From contig NZ_JASTWJ010000001.1 in the NCBI RefSeq assembly GCF_030499515.1, positions 8,598,001-8,662,000 of the forward strand: a stretch of DNA of 64,000 nt, given 5' to 3'. Below the pieces are notes generated by a model. It did no database searches. It worked only from the letters and a program-made list of their open reading frames with translations, and was not told the DNA's origin. This document shows, one piece after another, positions 32,996-40,577 of the stretch (positions within the stretch are counted from its first letter, which is position 1; each line of letters starts with the position of its first letter). Both the position numbers and the translations under genes were made by a program. Origin of the DNA: Streptomyces sp. DT2A-34. GTDB lineage: Bacteria; Actinomycetota; Actinomycetes; Streptomycetales; Streptomycetaceae.

Positions 32996-33805
32996 CTAGG
33001 CGATCAACTCCCCCTCGATGACGGTCACCGCATGGCCGCTCAGCAGCGTGCGGTCACCGCGCAGCTCCGTGCGGACGCGGCCGGAGCGTGGCGAGGCCTG
33101 CAGGCCGGTGAGTTCGGCCCGGCCGAGGCGTTCGGACCAGAAGGGGGCGAGGGCCGTGTGGGCGCTGCCGGTGACCGGGTCCTCGTCGATGCCGAGGTTC
33201 GGGAAGAAGCAGCGGGAGACGAAGTCGTAGCCCCGGGCGGGGTCCTCGGCGCGGGCGGTGGCGATGATGCCGCGCTCGGAGTAGGCGCCGAGGGCCTTGT
33301 GGTCGGGGGTCAGGGCGCGGACCGTCTTCTCGTCGGCGAGTTCGATGACCAGGTCGCCGACGTTCGGGCCGGTGTCGAAGGCGACGCGCGGCTCGGCGCC
33401 GAGGGCCTGCGCGACTCCGGCAGGGACCTCGACCGGCGTGAGGGGAGCGGTCGGGAAGTCGAGGGTGAGGGAGCCGTCCTCGCGGGGCGTGGCGACGAGG
33501 ACGCCGCTGCGAGTGGCGAACCGCACGGGACCGTTGTGGGCGCCGGTGCTGTGCAGCACGTGGGCCGTGGCCAGCGTGGCGTGCCCGCACATCGCCACCT
33601 CGGCGACCGGGGTGAACCACCGCAGCGCCCAGTCGGCCTCCCCGCCCCCGTCCAGCCGGTGCGCGAACGCCGTCTCGGCGTGGTTGACCTCCATGGCCAC
33701 CTTCTGGAGCCAGTCGTCCTCCGGGAAGGCGTCGAGCAGCAGGACCCCGGCCGGGTTGCCGGCGAAGGGACGGTCGGTGAAGGCATCGACGATTCGAATC
33801 CGCAT
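32996..33805 (-). CDS. PhzF-family isomerase
   Basis: 269 residues of the PhzF epimerase/isomerase fold: IVDAFTDRPFAGNPAGVLLL at the N-terminus, NHAETAF carrying the catalytic glutamate at about residue 44, and MCGHATLATAHVL and GIDEDPVTGSAHTALAPFW in the second half. Family founders isomerise a phenazine precursor; most members have unknown substrates, and no phenazine genes are nearby. TAGCGT ends 7 nt before the ATG with no ribosome site, which points to a leaderless transcript. Confidence 0.9.
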   Translation of the reverse strand: MRIRIVDAFTDRPFAGNPAGVLLLDAFPEDDWLQKVAMEVNHAETAFAHRLDGGGEADWALRWFTPVAEVAMCGHATLATAHVLHSTGAHNGPVRFATRSGVLVATPREDGSLTLDFPTAPLTPVEVPAGVAQALGAEPRVAFDTGPNVGDLVIELADEKTVRALTPDHKALGAYSERGIIATARAEDPARGYDFVSRCFFPNLGIDEDPVTGSAHTALAPFWSERLGRAELTGLQASPRSGRVRTELRGDRTLLSGHAVTVIEGELIA

Positions 33806-33901
33806 GACGTCGACGCTAGGGGCTGTGGTGAGGAGGTGGCTAAGGCCAATTCGGGGGTGCTGGACCGATTGTGGGGAGGGAGAGCCGCTGTCGGCGGCAC
33901 C

Positions 33902-34552
33902 CTATGGCCGTGTACCGATGGCGTGGTTGATCGCGGAGGCGACGTCGTGAGCGGTGTGGGTGGGCTCGTAGGAGCCCTGTGTCCAGGGCCGTCCGTCCGT
34001 CACCCACACGCTGCGAAGTCCGAGCGCGTCGGCACCGGCGATGTCGGCGTGCGGTGAATCGCCGATGACCCAGGCGCCGGAGAGGGGGGCGTCGACGGCC
34101 GCTGCCGCCGCCCGGAAGATCTCCGGTTCGGGCTTCTTGTGGCCGACGGCTTCGGAGACGACCCAGCCCTGGACGAGTCGGTCGAGCCCGGTGTTGCGGA
34201 TCTTCGTTTCCTGCTGGGCGGTGCGGCCGTTGGTGACGATCGCGCAGGTCCAGCCGCCGGCCCGGGCGTTCACCAGTGCCCGGCGGGAGGAGCGCGCCAG
34301 GCGGACGCGGTCGGCGGCGCCGGTGTCGAGCAGGGCTCGGACGGCGGTGGCCGGCACGACGTCCCCGTATCGGTCGGTCATGGCCGCGGCCAGCTCGTCA
34401 CGGGCGGTATAGCCGCCGGCGTCCGTGGCCATCAGCCACGTGAGCTCCGAGGCGGGCAGTCCGTGCTCGGCGAGGAAGTCGGCGGCGGCGTGCCGGAAGG
34501 CGGCGTCGCGATCGACCAGCGTGTTGTCGAGGTCGAGCAGCAGCAACGGCAT
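33902..34552 (-). CDS. HAD-family hydrolase
   Basis: 216 residues. Motif I LLLDLDNTLVDRD supplies nucleophile D7 and D9. Motif II is IVTNG, motif III the lysine in VSEAVGHKKPEPEIF, and motif IV GDSPHADIAGADALG. The helical cap fits subfamily I phosphatases of small metabolites. The substrate cannot be told. There is no strong ribosome site before the ATG. The gene is divergent from the PadR regulator. Confidence 0.88.
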   Translation of the reverse strand: MPLLLLDLDNTLVDRDAAFRHAAADFLAEHGLPASELTWLMATDAGGYTARDELAAAMTDRYGDVVPATAVRALLDTGAADRVRLARSSRRALVNARAGGWTCAIVTNGRTAQQETKIRNTGLDRLVQGWVVSEAVGHKKPEPEIFRAAAAAVDAPLSGAWVIGDSPHADIAGADALGLRSVWVTDGRPWTQGSYEPTHTAHDVASAINHAIGTRP

Positions 34553-34622
34553 GGCCGGCAGTAGATCACGGGCTCCGCTCCCTTGGCTCCCTTACCCGGC
34601 TCCCTTGCCATGCGAGCTATCC

Positions 34623-34632
34623 CGATATATCG
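34623..34632 (+). promoter_or_regulatory. Palindrome before the PadR gene
   Basis: CGATATATCG, a perfect AT-centred 10-bp palindrome in GC-rich DNA, 43 nt before the PadR start. A related half-site ATCGCGA follows 10 nt later. PadR proteins usually bind AT-rich dyads at their own promoters. Confidence 0.5.
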
Positions 34633-34675
34633 TTGAGGCATCGCGACAGGTCAACGATGGAATGGAGTGATTGCG

Positions 34676-35278
34676 ATGCGTTCCCACGGATTCGAGCGTG
34701 GACACGGTGGACACGGTCACCACGGCCGAGGCGGCTTCGAGGGGCTTCGCGGCGCCTTCGGGCCCTTCGGGCCGGGTGGCCCCGGTTTCGGGCCCGGGCC
34801 CTGGGGCCCGAGGGGTGGTCGAGGTGGACCGCGAGGGAGGGCGCGGCGCGGTGATGTGCGCGCCTCGATCCTCGCCCTGCTGAAGGACCGCCCCATGCAC
34901 GGCTACGAGATGATCCAGGAGATCGCCGAGCGCAGCGGCGGGGCGTGGAAGCCCAGCCCCGGCTCGGTGTACCCCACCCTCCAGCTCCTGGAGGACGAGG
35001 GCCTGATCGCCAGTGAGACCGAGGGCGGCAAGAAGCTGTTCTCGCTCACCGAGGCGGGCCGCGAGGCGGCCGAGGTGGGGCCCGAGGCGCCCTGGGAGGA
35101 AGCCTCCCGTGGTGTCGACTGGGAGGCCCTCGGGGAGATCCGTCAGGCCGGCTTCGGTCTGATGGAGGCCTTCGGTCAGGTCTGGAAGACGGGCAACAAG
35201 GAGCAGCGCGAGAAGGCGCTCGCCGTCATCAACGAGTCCCGCAAGAAGCTGTACCTGATCCTCGCCGACGAGGACTGA
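34676..35278 (+). CDS. PadR-family transcriptional regulator with Gly/His-rich N-terminus
   Basis: About 200 residues. The first 58 are dominated by Gly, His, Pro and Arg (RGHGGHGHHGRGGFEG, GPFGPGGPGFGPG). The PadR winged helix follows (DVRASILALLKDRPMHGYEM, KPSPGSVYPTLQLLEDEGLI), then a C-terminal dimerisation helix (KTGNKEQREKALAVINESRK). GGAG lies 8 nt before the ATG; a GTG at 34667 is possible. PadR proteins repress stress or efflux genes, often their own operon; here no partner gene follows. The His-rich tail might bind metal, which is a guess. Confidence 0.88.
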   Translation: MRSHGFERGHGGHGHHGRGGFEGLRGAFGPFGPGGPGFGPGPWGPRGGRGGPRGRARRGDVRASILALLKDRPMHGYEMIQEIAERSGGAWKPSPGSVYPTLQLLEDEGLIASETEGGKKLFSLTEAGREAAEVGPEAPWEEASRGVDWEALGEIRQAGFGLMEAFGQVWKTGNKEQREKALAVINESRKKLYLILADED

Positions 35279-35335
35279 GGCGAGGAGTGGGAAGAGCCGG
35301 CGGCCTCCCCGCCGTGGCTGAGGTTGCCCGTGAGT

Positions 35336-35371
35336 GAAGGCGCCCCGTGGAGTGATCCGCGGGGCGCCTTC
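35336..35371. terminator. Bidirectional terminator
   Basis: GAAGGCGCCCCG (35336-35347) pairs with CGGGGCGCCTTC (35360-35371), between the convergent PadR and SRPBCC genes. Confidence 0.85.
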
Positions 35372-35390
35372 GTGTGCGTTGTGCGGGCGT

Positions 35391-35822
35391 TCAGGCCACC
35401 AGCCCCGCCAGCTTGCGCAGCGACTCGTTCAGTGCCGCCGTCGCCGAGTCCTTCAGCTTGCCCGCCATCAACGACACCGCCGCACCCGTGAACTCCCCGT
35501 CGATCCGTACGACGGTGGCGGCGTCCCCGTCCGGGGCCAGCGTGTAGCGCGTGGCCACGGTCACCGCCATCGGACCCTTGCCGCGGATGGCGAGCACCCG
35601 CGCCGGTTCCAGTTCCTCGATGGTCCACTCGACCTCGGCCGGGAACCCCATGAGCTTCATGTTCTCCTGGAAGGTCCCGCCCACTTCGAGGACCGCGGGG
35701 CCGCCGCCCGGGAAGCTGGTGTGGGTGGCGTTCCACTGTCCGTACGCCGACCAGTCCGTCAGCTGCGCCCAGATCTTCTCGGCCGGTGCCTCGATACGTG
35801 CCTCCGCGCTGACTTCGGCCAT
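35391..35822 (-). CDS. SRPBCC-family protein
   Basis: 143 residues of the START/Bet v1-like SRPBCC fold, which binds hydrophobic ligands in an internal cavity: VSAEARIEAPAEKIWAQLTD, then SAYGQWNATHTSFPGG and a C-terminal long helix (LKDSATAALNESLRKLAGLV). It resembles CoxG/polyketide-cyclase-like members, but the ligand is unknown. AAGGGG lies 8 nt before the ATG. It is monocistronic and converges on the PadR gene across a shared terminator. Confidence 0.87.
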   Translation of the reverse strand: MAEVSAEARIEAPAEKIWAQLTDWSAYGQWNATHTSFPGGGPAVLEVGGTFQENMKLMGFPAEVEWTIEELEPARVLAIRGKGPMAVTVATRYTLAPDGDAATVVRIDGEFTGAAVSLMAGKLKDSATAALNESLRKLAGLVA

Positions 35823-35921
35823 GCGACCACCCCTTCGTCTCGGGCTACGGTGTCGCGGAACGTAGCCGCGGGGCGTGGAACATTCAATACTGATGAACCG
35901 TCAGAAATGTGAGACGTCGAC

Positions 35922-36140
35922 TCAGCCCACCAGCCGTATCACCGCCGCGTCGAACAGATCCCACGCACGCGGGAACGCGCTCTCGTCGTGGCAGTGCCAC
36001 GCCTCCCAGAACAGGTCGGCGAGCAGGGCGTCCTCCGGCGCGTACACCCGGTAGACGTACTGCCTGCCGTCGACGGCGGGCAATGCCACCAACCAGCACC
36101 TGCGCTCCATATCCCTGTGGGACGTGCGACGGAGCGCCAT
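35922..36140 (-). CDS. Small conserved hypothetical protein
   Basis: About 72 residues, not recognised. It reads RCWLVALPAVDGRQYVYRVY, APEDALLADLFWEAWHC and ESAFPRAWDLFDAAVIRLVG. No signal peptide or membrane helix. Three in-frame ATGs are possible (36164, 36140, 36110) and none has a good ribosome site; the middle one is listed. Conserved aromatic and acidic residues and normal third-position GC suggest a real gene. Confidence 0.6.
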   Translation of the reverse strand: MALRRTSHRDMERRCWLVALPAVDGRQYVYRVYAPEDALLADLFWEAWHCHDESAFPRAWDLFDAAVIRLVG

Positions 36141-36307
36141 GGTTGCGTACGGAGCGCACAGCAAGGCGGCGCGCGCCCCTCGGGGTCGTTCGGCCTGATC
36201 TCATCCGTAAGGAGGAGATCCCGGCCGACGCAGTCCACTCTGTGTGGGACGCGAAGATGCTTCCTCTCGGGGATGACTTGGCTCGAAGTGGTTGATGGGG
36301 TGGGGGT

Positions 36308-36868
36308 GTGCAACCCCGTATTCCCCGGCAGTCGGCCCAGGAGCCGGACTGCCGGCCCCCGGACGCCGCGGCGGACGATGCCAGGCTCAGCGACGAGCTG
36401 GCAGCGGTGGTCTCCGGTGCCCGCCGCCGGGCGGTGAGGGACGGGGACCGGCAGATCGACACCGCTCATCTGCTGCACTCGCTCCTGGAGCGCGACCCGG
36501 ACGTCTACGCCGTCTTCGGCGACGGACCCCGGATCGCTCGCCTGCTCGGCTACCTCGTGCAGCGCAGCATCGGCTACGGCCTGCGCTGGCAGGGCACCGT
36601 AGAGGACTCCGGCGCCGTCCCCGTGGTGCTGGACGGCGAGGGCTTCTCCCCGCTGGCGGCGAGCGCCATGGAGCACGCCTGCCGACGCGCCGCCCGGCGT
36701 GGCGACCCACAGGCCCGCGGCATCGACCTGCTCGCGGCGATCGTGGCGGACCCGCAGGCCCGCGCGGTGGAGGTGCTCGCCCGCGCCGGCATCGACGCGA
36801 ACGTGGTGCACGCCCGCGTCGACGAGCGCCGTGACGAGTACGCGGCCGGCGGCGAGACGGCCCGCTAG
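36308..36868 (+). CDS. Clp N-domain protein (stand-alone ClpN)
   Basis: 186 residues. Two tandem Clp N-terminal repeats are visible: the first around DTAHLLHSLLERDPDVYAVF, the second around SPLAASAMEHACRRAARRGD, GIDLLAAIVADPQARAVEVL. ClpA/C N-domains receive substrates and adaptors, but here no AAA+ module follows. The protein is therefore a stand-alone N-domain as found in several actinobacterial genes of unknown role. The GTG start lacks a clear ribosome site. No partner gene is evident. Confidence 0.8.
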   Translation: MQPRIPRQSAQEPDCRPPDAAADDARLSDELAAVVSGARRRAVRDGDRQIDTAHLLHSLLERDPDVYAVFGDGPRIARLLGYLVQRSIGYGLRWQGTVEDSGAVPVVLDGEGFSPLAASAMEHACRRAARRGDPQARGIDLLAAIVADPQARAVEVLARAGIDANVVHARVDERRDEYAAGGETAR

Positions 36869-36958
36869 GCCGACGCCCCCGCCACGCGCTGGGCCCGGCC
36901 TCGGCTGCCCGGTGCGCCGACTCTGCCCCGCCACCTCGGTCCACTCGGCGAGACAGGT

Positions 36959-36995
36959 GTCATCGGGGATGACGCTCATGTCATCGCCTGTCATC
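36959..36995 (+). promoter_or_regulatory. TGTCATC repeats before an EamA gene
   Basis: GTCATC-GGG-GATGAC (36959-36973) forms a dyad. TGTCATC recurs directly at 36979-36985 and 36989-36995, ending about 14 nt before the start codon. Probably operator sites for an unknown regulator. Confidence 0.4.
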
Positions 36996-37009
36996 ATGTG
37001 CCGGTGCGT

Positions 37010-38008
37010 ATGTCTGAGAGCAGTCAGGTTGGTCGTGGCAAGGGCATCGGGCTCGGTCTGGCGGTCGGGTCCGCGGTCGCCTTCGGCGGGTCGGGTGTCG
37101 CCGCCAAGCCACTGATCGAGGCGGGACTCGACCCGCTCCATGTGGTGTGGCTGCGGGTGGCCGGCGCCGCCCTGGTGATGCTGCCGCTCGCCGTACGCCA
37201 CCGCGGGCTGCTGCGCAGTCGTCCCGCGCTGCTCGCCGGGTTCGGCCTGCTCGGCGTGGCCGGTGTGCAGGCGTTCTACTTCGCCTCGATCTCCCGGATA
37301 CCGGTCGGGGTCGCGCTGCTCGTCGAGTACTTCGCCCCCGCCCTCGTACTCGGCTGGGTGCGGTTCGTACAGCGACGGCCGGTGACGCGTGCCGCCGCGC
37401 TCGGCGTGGTCCTCGCGGTCGGCGGCCTGGCCTGTGTCGTCGAGGTCTGGTCGGGCCTGAGCTTCGACGCCCTCGGCCTGCTCCTCGCGCTCGGCGCGGC
37501 CTGCTGCCAGGTCGGCTACTTCGTCCTGTCCGACCAGGGCAGCGACTCCGGTGAGGCGGCGCCCGACCCGCTCGGCGTCATCGCCTACGGCCTGCTCGTC
37601 GGTGCCGCCGTCCTGACCGTCGTCGCCCGCCCGTGGAGCATGGACTGGTCGGTCCTCGCGGGCACCGCCGACATGAACGGCACCCCGGTCGCGGCCGCTG
37701 TGCTGCTGGCCTGGATCGTGCTGCTCGCCACGGTCGTCGCCTACGTCACCGGCGTGCTCTCCGTACGACGGCTCTCACCGCAGGTCGCGGGCGTCGTGGC
37801 GTGCCTGGAAGCGGTCATCGCCACCGTCCTCGCCTGGTTCCTGCTCGGCGAGCACCTCTCGGCGCCGCAGATCATCGGTGGCGCGGTCGTCCTGGTCGGG
37901 GCGTTCATCGCGCAGTCGTCCACGCCCGCGAAGGGCTCCGCCGGGCCGGTGGCGGGCGCGGACGCCCGTACGGAAACCGAGTTGTCGGCCCGGGAAGCGG
38001 CGACCTAG
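37010..38008 (+). CDS. EamA-family (DMT) exporter 1
   Basis: About 332 residues with ten predicted transmembrane helices in two EamA repeats (residues about 15-150 and 165-300). Typical signatures are AFGGSGVAAKPLIEAGLDPL, VGVALLVEYFAPALVLGW and the closing ACLEAVIATVLAWFLLGEHL. DMT family members export amino acids and other metabolites; substrate unknown. ATG at 37010 is listed, GTG at 36998 is possible, and neither has a ribosome site. Its stop codon lies in the -10 box of the next transcription unit. Confidence 0.85.
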   Translation: MSESSQVGRGKGIGLGLAVGSAVAFGGSGVAAKPLIEAGLDPLHVVWLRVAGAALVMLPLAVRHRGLLRSRPALLAGFGLLGVAGVQAFYFASISRIPVGVALLVEYFAPALVLGWVRFVQRRPVTRAAALGVVLAVGGLACVVEVWSGLSFDALGLLLALGAACCQVGYFVLSDQGSDSGEAAPDPLGVIAYGLLVGAAVLTVVARPWSMDWSVLAGTADMNGTPVAAAVLLAWIVLLATVVAYVTGVLSVRRLSPQVAGVVACLEAVIATVLAWFLLGEHLSAPQIIGGAVVLVGAFIAQSSTPAKGSAGPVAGADARTETELSAREAAT

Positions 38009-38011
38009 GCT
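37982..38011 (+). promoter_or_regulatory. Promoter of the EamA leader
   Basis: TTGTCG (37982-37987), an 18-nt spacer and TAGGCT (38006-38011) match a housekeeping sigma promoter. Transcription would start about 7 nt later, at the ATG of the leader peptide. Confidence 0.55.
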
Positions 38012-38018
38012 CCGAGCC

Positions 38019-38060
38019 ATGCAGTGCGGCACCCTCATCATCTCTCCGCCGGCCGCCTGA
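38019..38060 (+). CDS. Putative leader peptide, 13 residues
   Basis: MQCGTLIISPPAA, starting 7 nt after a TAGGCT -10 box, so it would be translated from a leaderless mRNA. Its TGA sits in a small hairpin (CCGCC-TGA-GGCGG). It is followed by about 180 nt of strongly structured sequence and then an EamA exporter gene. The arrangement resembles ribosome-mediated attenuation. Which residue would act as the sensor is not obvious. Confidence 0.4.
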   Translation: MQCGTLIISPPAA

Positions 38061-38244
38061 GGCGGGCCCTCCGGACACCACGCCCGGGACGGCACGGGGA
38101 CCGAACCCCACGTCCCGCCGGGCGTGACGGTGCTGCCCGCAGACGAAGTCCGAGGACCTGACGCGCCCCGCGCGAGGTCCGTTCCCGAACTTCCGCGCGG
38201 CCGCCGCTCTCCGGGGCGCCGCCGCGCGTCTGCGGAGAGAAGTC
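38061..38244 (+). promoter_or_regulatory. Structured 5' leader of EamA exporter 2
   Basis: Several strong stems are visible: CACGCCCG/CGGGCGTG (38079-38086 with 38119-38126), GGACCT/AGGTCC (38154-38159 with 38175-38180), and CGCGCGG/CCGCGCG (38194-38200 with 38222-38228). A long-range stem CCGCAGACG/CGTCTGCGG (38137-38145 with 38227-38235) would cover the start of the GGAGAG ribosome site. The last two overlap and could be alternatives. Confidence 0.45.
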
Positions 38245-39189
38245 GTGTCGAATGCTTCCGGCCTGCCCGTTGGGCGAGGCCTTGTCCATCTGATCGTCGC
38301 CGCTGCCGTCTGGGGGACTGCCGGCGCCGCGGCCTCGCTGGTCTACCGGTCCAGCGACATGGGGCCCCTAGCCCTGTCCTTCTGGCGCTGTGCGGCCGGG
38401 TTCGTCCTGCTGCTCGGCGTCCATCTCCTGCGCTCCCGCTTCCGGCCCGCCGCATCCGAACCACTCGGGCGCAGGGTGCTGCGCAGCGCGGCGACCGGCC
38501 TGGGGCTCGCCGTGTTCCAGGGCGCCTACTTCGCCGCCGTCTCGGTCACCGGGCTCGCCGTGGCCACGGTCGTCACCCTGGGCACCGGTCCCGTCCTGAT
38601 CGCGCTCGCCGCGCGGTTGGCCATGGGGGAGCGGCTCGGAGTCGGGGGCGTCGTCGCCGTGACCGGCGCCCTGCTCGGACTGGGGGAGGTCGTGCTGGGG
38701 AATTCGGGCGCGACGGTACGGCCGTTGGGGGTGCTGTTCGCCGTCATGTCCGCCGGCGGACAGTGCGCGGTGACGCTGCTCACGCGGCGTTGGGGCCGCG
38801 GCGGCGGGGCCGACGCCTCGGCCGCGGCCGCGGGGACGTTCGGTGCGGCCGCCCTGTGCCTGCTGCCGCTCGCCCTGGGCGAGGGACTGCTGCCGCACAT
38901 CGCCGAACCCGCCCGGGTGCTGTTGTTGCTGGCCTACCTCGCGGCGATCCCCACGGCCCTCGCCTACGCCCTCTACTTCGCGGGCGCGGCCGTCGTACGG
39001 TCCGCCACCGTCTCCGTGATCATGCTGCTGGAGCCGGTGAGCGCGGCGGTGCTCGCCGTCGTCCTGCTCGGTGAGCACCTCACGGCGGCCACGATCGTCG
39101 GCACCCTGCTCATGCTGGGGTCGGTCGTGTGGCTGGCGGTCGCGGAGGCACGGGGCGCAGGCAGGCAGGAGGAACCGGTGCTCGTCTGA
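38245..39189 (+). CDS. EamA-family (DMT) exporter 2
   Basis: 314 residues, ten transmembrane helices in two EamA repeats: [20 protein letters not shown] at the start, [19 protein letters not shown] in repeat one, [20 protein letters not shown] in repeat two. A small-molecule exporter, substrate unknown. GTG start has GGAGAG (38234-38239) about 5 nt upstream. It follows another EamA gene but has its own promoter, a leader peptide and a structured leader, implying expression control by translation. Confidence 0.87.
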   Translation: MSNASGLPVGRGLVHLIVAAAVWGTAGAAASLVYRSSDMGPLALSFWRCAAGFVLLLGVHLLRSRFRPAASEPLGRRVLRSAATGLGLAVFQGAYFAAVSVTGLAVATVVTLGTGPVLIALAARLAMGERLGVGGVVAVTGALLGLGEVVLGNSGATVRPLGVLFAVMSAGGQCAVTLLTRRWGRGGGADASAAAAGTFGAAALCLLPLALGEGLLPHIAEPARVLLLLAYLAAIPTALAYALYFAGAAVVRSATVSVIMLLEPVSAAVLAVVLLGEHLTAATIVGTLLMLGSVVWLAVAEARGAGRQEEPVLV

Positions 39190-39193
39190 GCCC

Positions 39194-39223
39194 GTGGGGC
39201 CCTGTCTCTTCGCAGGGCCCCAC
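39194..39223. terminator. Bidirectional terminator
   Basis: GTGGGGCCCTG (39194-39204) pairs with CAGGGCCCCAC (39213-39223), between convergent EamA and PaiB-type genes. Confidence 0.87.
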
Positions 39224-39225
39224 GC

Positions 39226-39858
39226 TCAGGCTCCTCGCCGTCGCAGCAGGTGCTCGCGGGCCGCGGTGTCCCCCGGACCACCGCGCCTCGCCAGCTCGGC
39301 CGCGATCCGGTCCCGCACCGGTGCGGACCGATGCCCGGCGTACTTGAACTTCGCCCGTACACCGGTCACTTCGAGCCGCAGCCCTCGAATCCCCGGCAAC
39401 ATCCGCCCGTACGGCACCTCACCCACCGCCACCTGCGCCGAGCCGCCCTCCGGCTGGAAATGGCCGACCTGACGGTTGAGGAGCGCGGCCTTCTCCGCCG
39501 GGTCGTCCACCGGACGGGCCCGGCAACGGAGTTGGACCGCCGCGTAGAAACTCGTGGGCGTGCCGTGTTCGGACGGGCCGTCCGGGTCGGCCTGCCAAGG
39601 GCCGGGTACGTAGGCATAGTCGTCGACCACGCTCAGGACCACCTCGGGGTTCGCCAGCAGCGCGGGCCACATCGGGTTGGGGCGGGCCAGGTGCGTCACG
39701 GCCTCACCCCGCTCGGCGTCGTACGCGAAGTGCAGCGGCTGGACATACGGCGGCTCGCCGTCCAGCCCGTTGACGACGAGCTGCCCGAAGTCGTGGACGT
39801 CCAGCCACGCCTGCCACTCCGCGTCGTCGCGGGGCGCGTCCCAGGGGTGGATCAGCAT
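39226..39858 (-). CDS. FMN-binding PaiB-family protein
   Basis: 210 residues. The split-barrel flavin fold of the PaiB family is recognisable from LHFAYDAERGEAVTHLARPN, VVDDYAYVPG, PTSFYAAVQLRCRA and the C-terminal FKYAGHRSAPVRDRIAAELA. Bacillus PaiB affects sporulation and protease gene expression; here the role is open. The ATG overlaps the stop of the upstream flavin-oxidase gene (TGATG), so the two are translationally coupled. Confidence 0.85.
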   Translation of the reverse strand: MLIHPWDAPRDDAEWQAWLDVHDFGQLVVNGLDGEPPYVQPLHFAYDAERGEAVTHLARPNPMWPALLANPEVVLSVVDDYAYVPGPWQADPDGPSEHGTPTSFYAAVQLRCRARPVDDPAEKAALLNRQVGHFQPEGGSAQVAVGEVPYGRMLPGIRGLRLEVTGVRAKFKYAGHRSAPVRDRIAAELARRGGPGDTAAREHLLRRRGA

Positions 39859-40541
39859 CACAGGGCTCCGAGGTAGTCGGGGAGCTCGGTGCCCGGGGCC
39901 AGGCCGGGGTCCCCGACGGGCGTGTCATAGCCCTTGCGCAGGGGGACGACGCCGGCCCAGTGGGGGAGGGTGAGGTCCTCGGGCTCGTCGTTCACGCCGC
40001 CCGTGCGGAGCTTGGCGGAGACCTCGGTCAGGTCGAGGCGGATCACGGCGGTGGCCGCCAGCTCCTTCTTGTTGGCGGGGCGGGAGTCGGCCGACCGGCC
40101 CGGCACCACGTGGTCGACCAGGGCGTCGAGCGCGACCCGCTTCTCCTCGGGGTCCGTCACGTCGTACGCGAGGCCGTGCACCACCACGGACCGGTAGTTG
40201 ATCGAGTGGTGGAACGCCGAGCGGGCCAGGATCAGCGCGTCGACATGCGTGACCGTCAGACACACCGGCAGCCCCGGGTCGGCCCGGCCGGTCATCCGCA
40301 GCGGGCGCGAGCCCGTCGAGCCGTGCACGTAGAGCGTCTCGCCGACCCGGCCGAACAGTGTGGGCAGCACGACCGGCGCGCCGTCGCGCACGAAGCCGAG
40401 ATGGCAGACGTAGGCCTCGTCGAGTATCGCGTGCACCAGTTCCTTGTCGTACGACGCCCGGTCCGGGGAGCGCGTGGGGACGGTGCGGTCGGTCGGCGTG
40501 TAGGCGGCGGGCGGCGACGTCGGCTGCTGGGTCCCCTGCAT
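39858..40541 (-). CDS. Pyridoxamine 5'-phosphate oxidase-like flavoprotein
   Basis: 227 residues of the PPOX-like split-barrel family: YVCHLGFVRDGAPVVLPTLF, LYVHGSTGSRPLRM, HHSINYRSVVVHG and LPHWAGVVPLRKGYDTPVGD. Members bind FMN or F420. The start is placed at ATG 40541 because GGAGAG sits about 4 nt upstream; ATG 40553 is the alternative. The gene is divergent from a MocR-type regulator across a 12-bp palindrome. That pairing suggests the regulator controls this flavoprotein and the coupled PaiB gene. Confidence 0.85.
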   Translation of the reverse strand: MQGTQQPTSPPAAYTPTDRTVPTRSPDRASYDKELVHAILDEAYVCHLGFVRDGAPVVLPTLFGRVGETLYVHGSTGSRPLRMTGRADPGLPVCLTVTHVDALILARSAFHHSINYRSVVVHGLAYDVTDPEEKRVALDALVDHVVPGRSADSRPANKKELAATAVIRLDLTEVSAKLRTGGVNDEPEDLTLPHWAGVVPLRKGYDTPVGDPGLAPGTELPDYLGAL

Positions 40542-40577
40542 TGCGCTCTCCATTGCACTAGTGCATAATGTGGTTTG
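40541..40577 (+). promoter_or_regulatory. MocR promoter with operator palindrome
   Basis: TTGCGC (40541-40546), a 17-nt spacer and CATAAT (40564-40569) form a promoter whose start falls at the GTG at 40577. The perfect palindrome TGCACTAGTGCA (40554-40565) fills the spacer and overlaps the -10 box, a repression geometry for both divergent genes. Confidence 0.65.
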
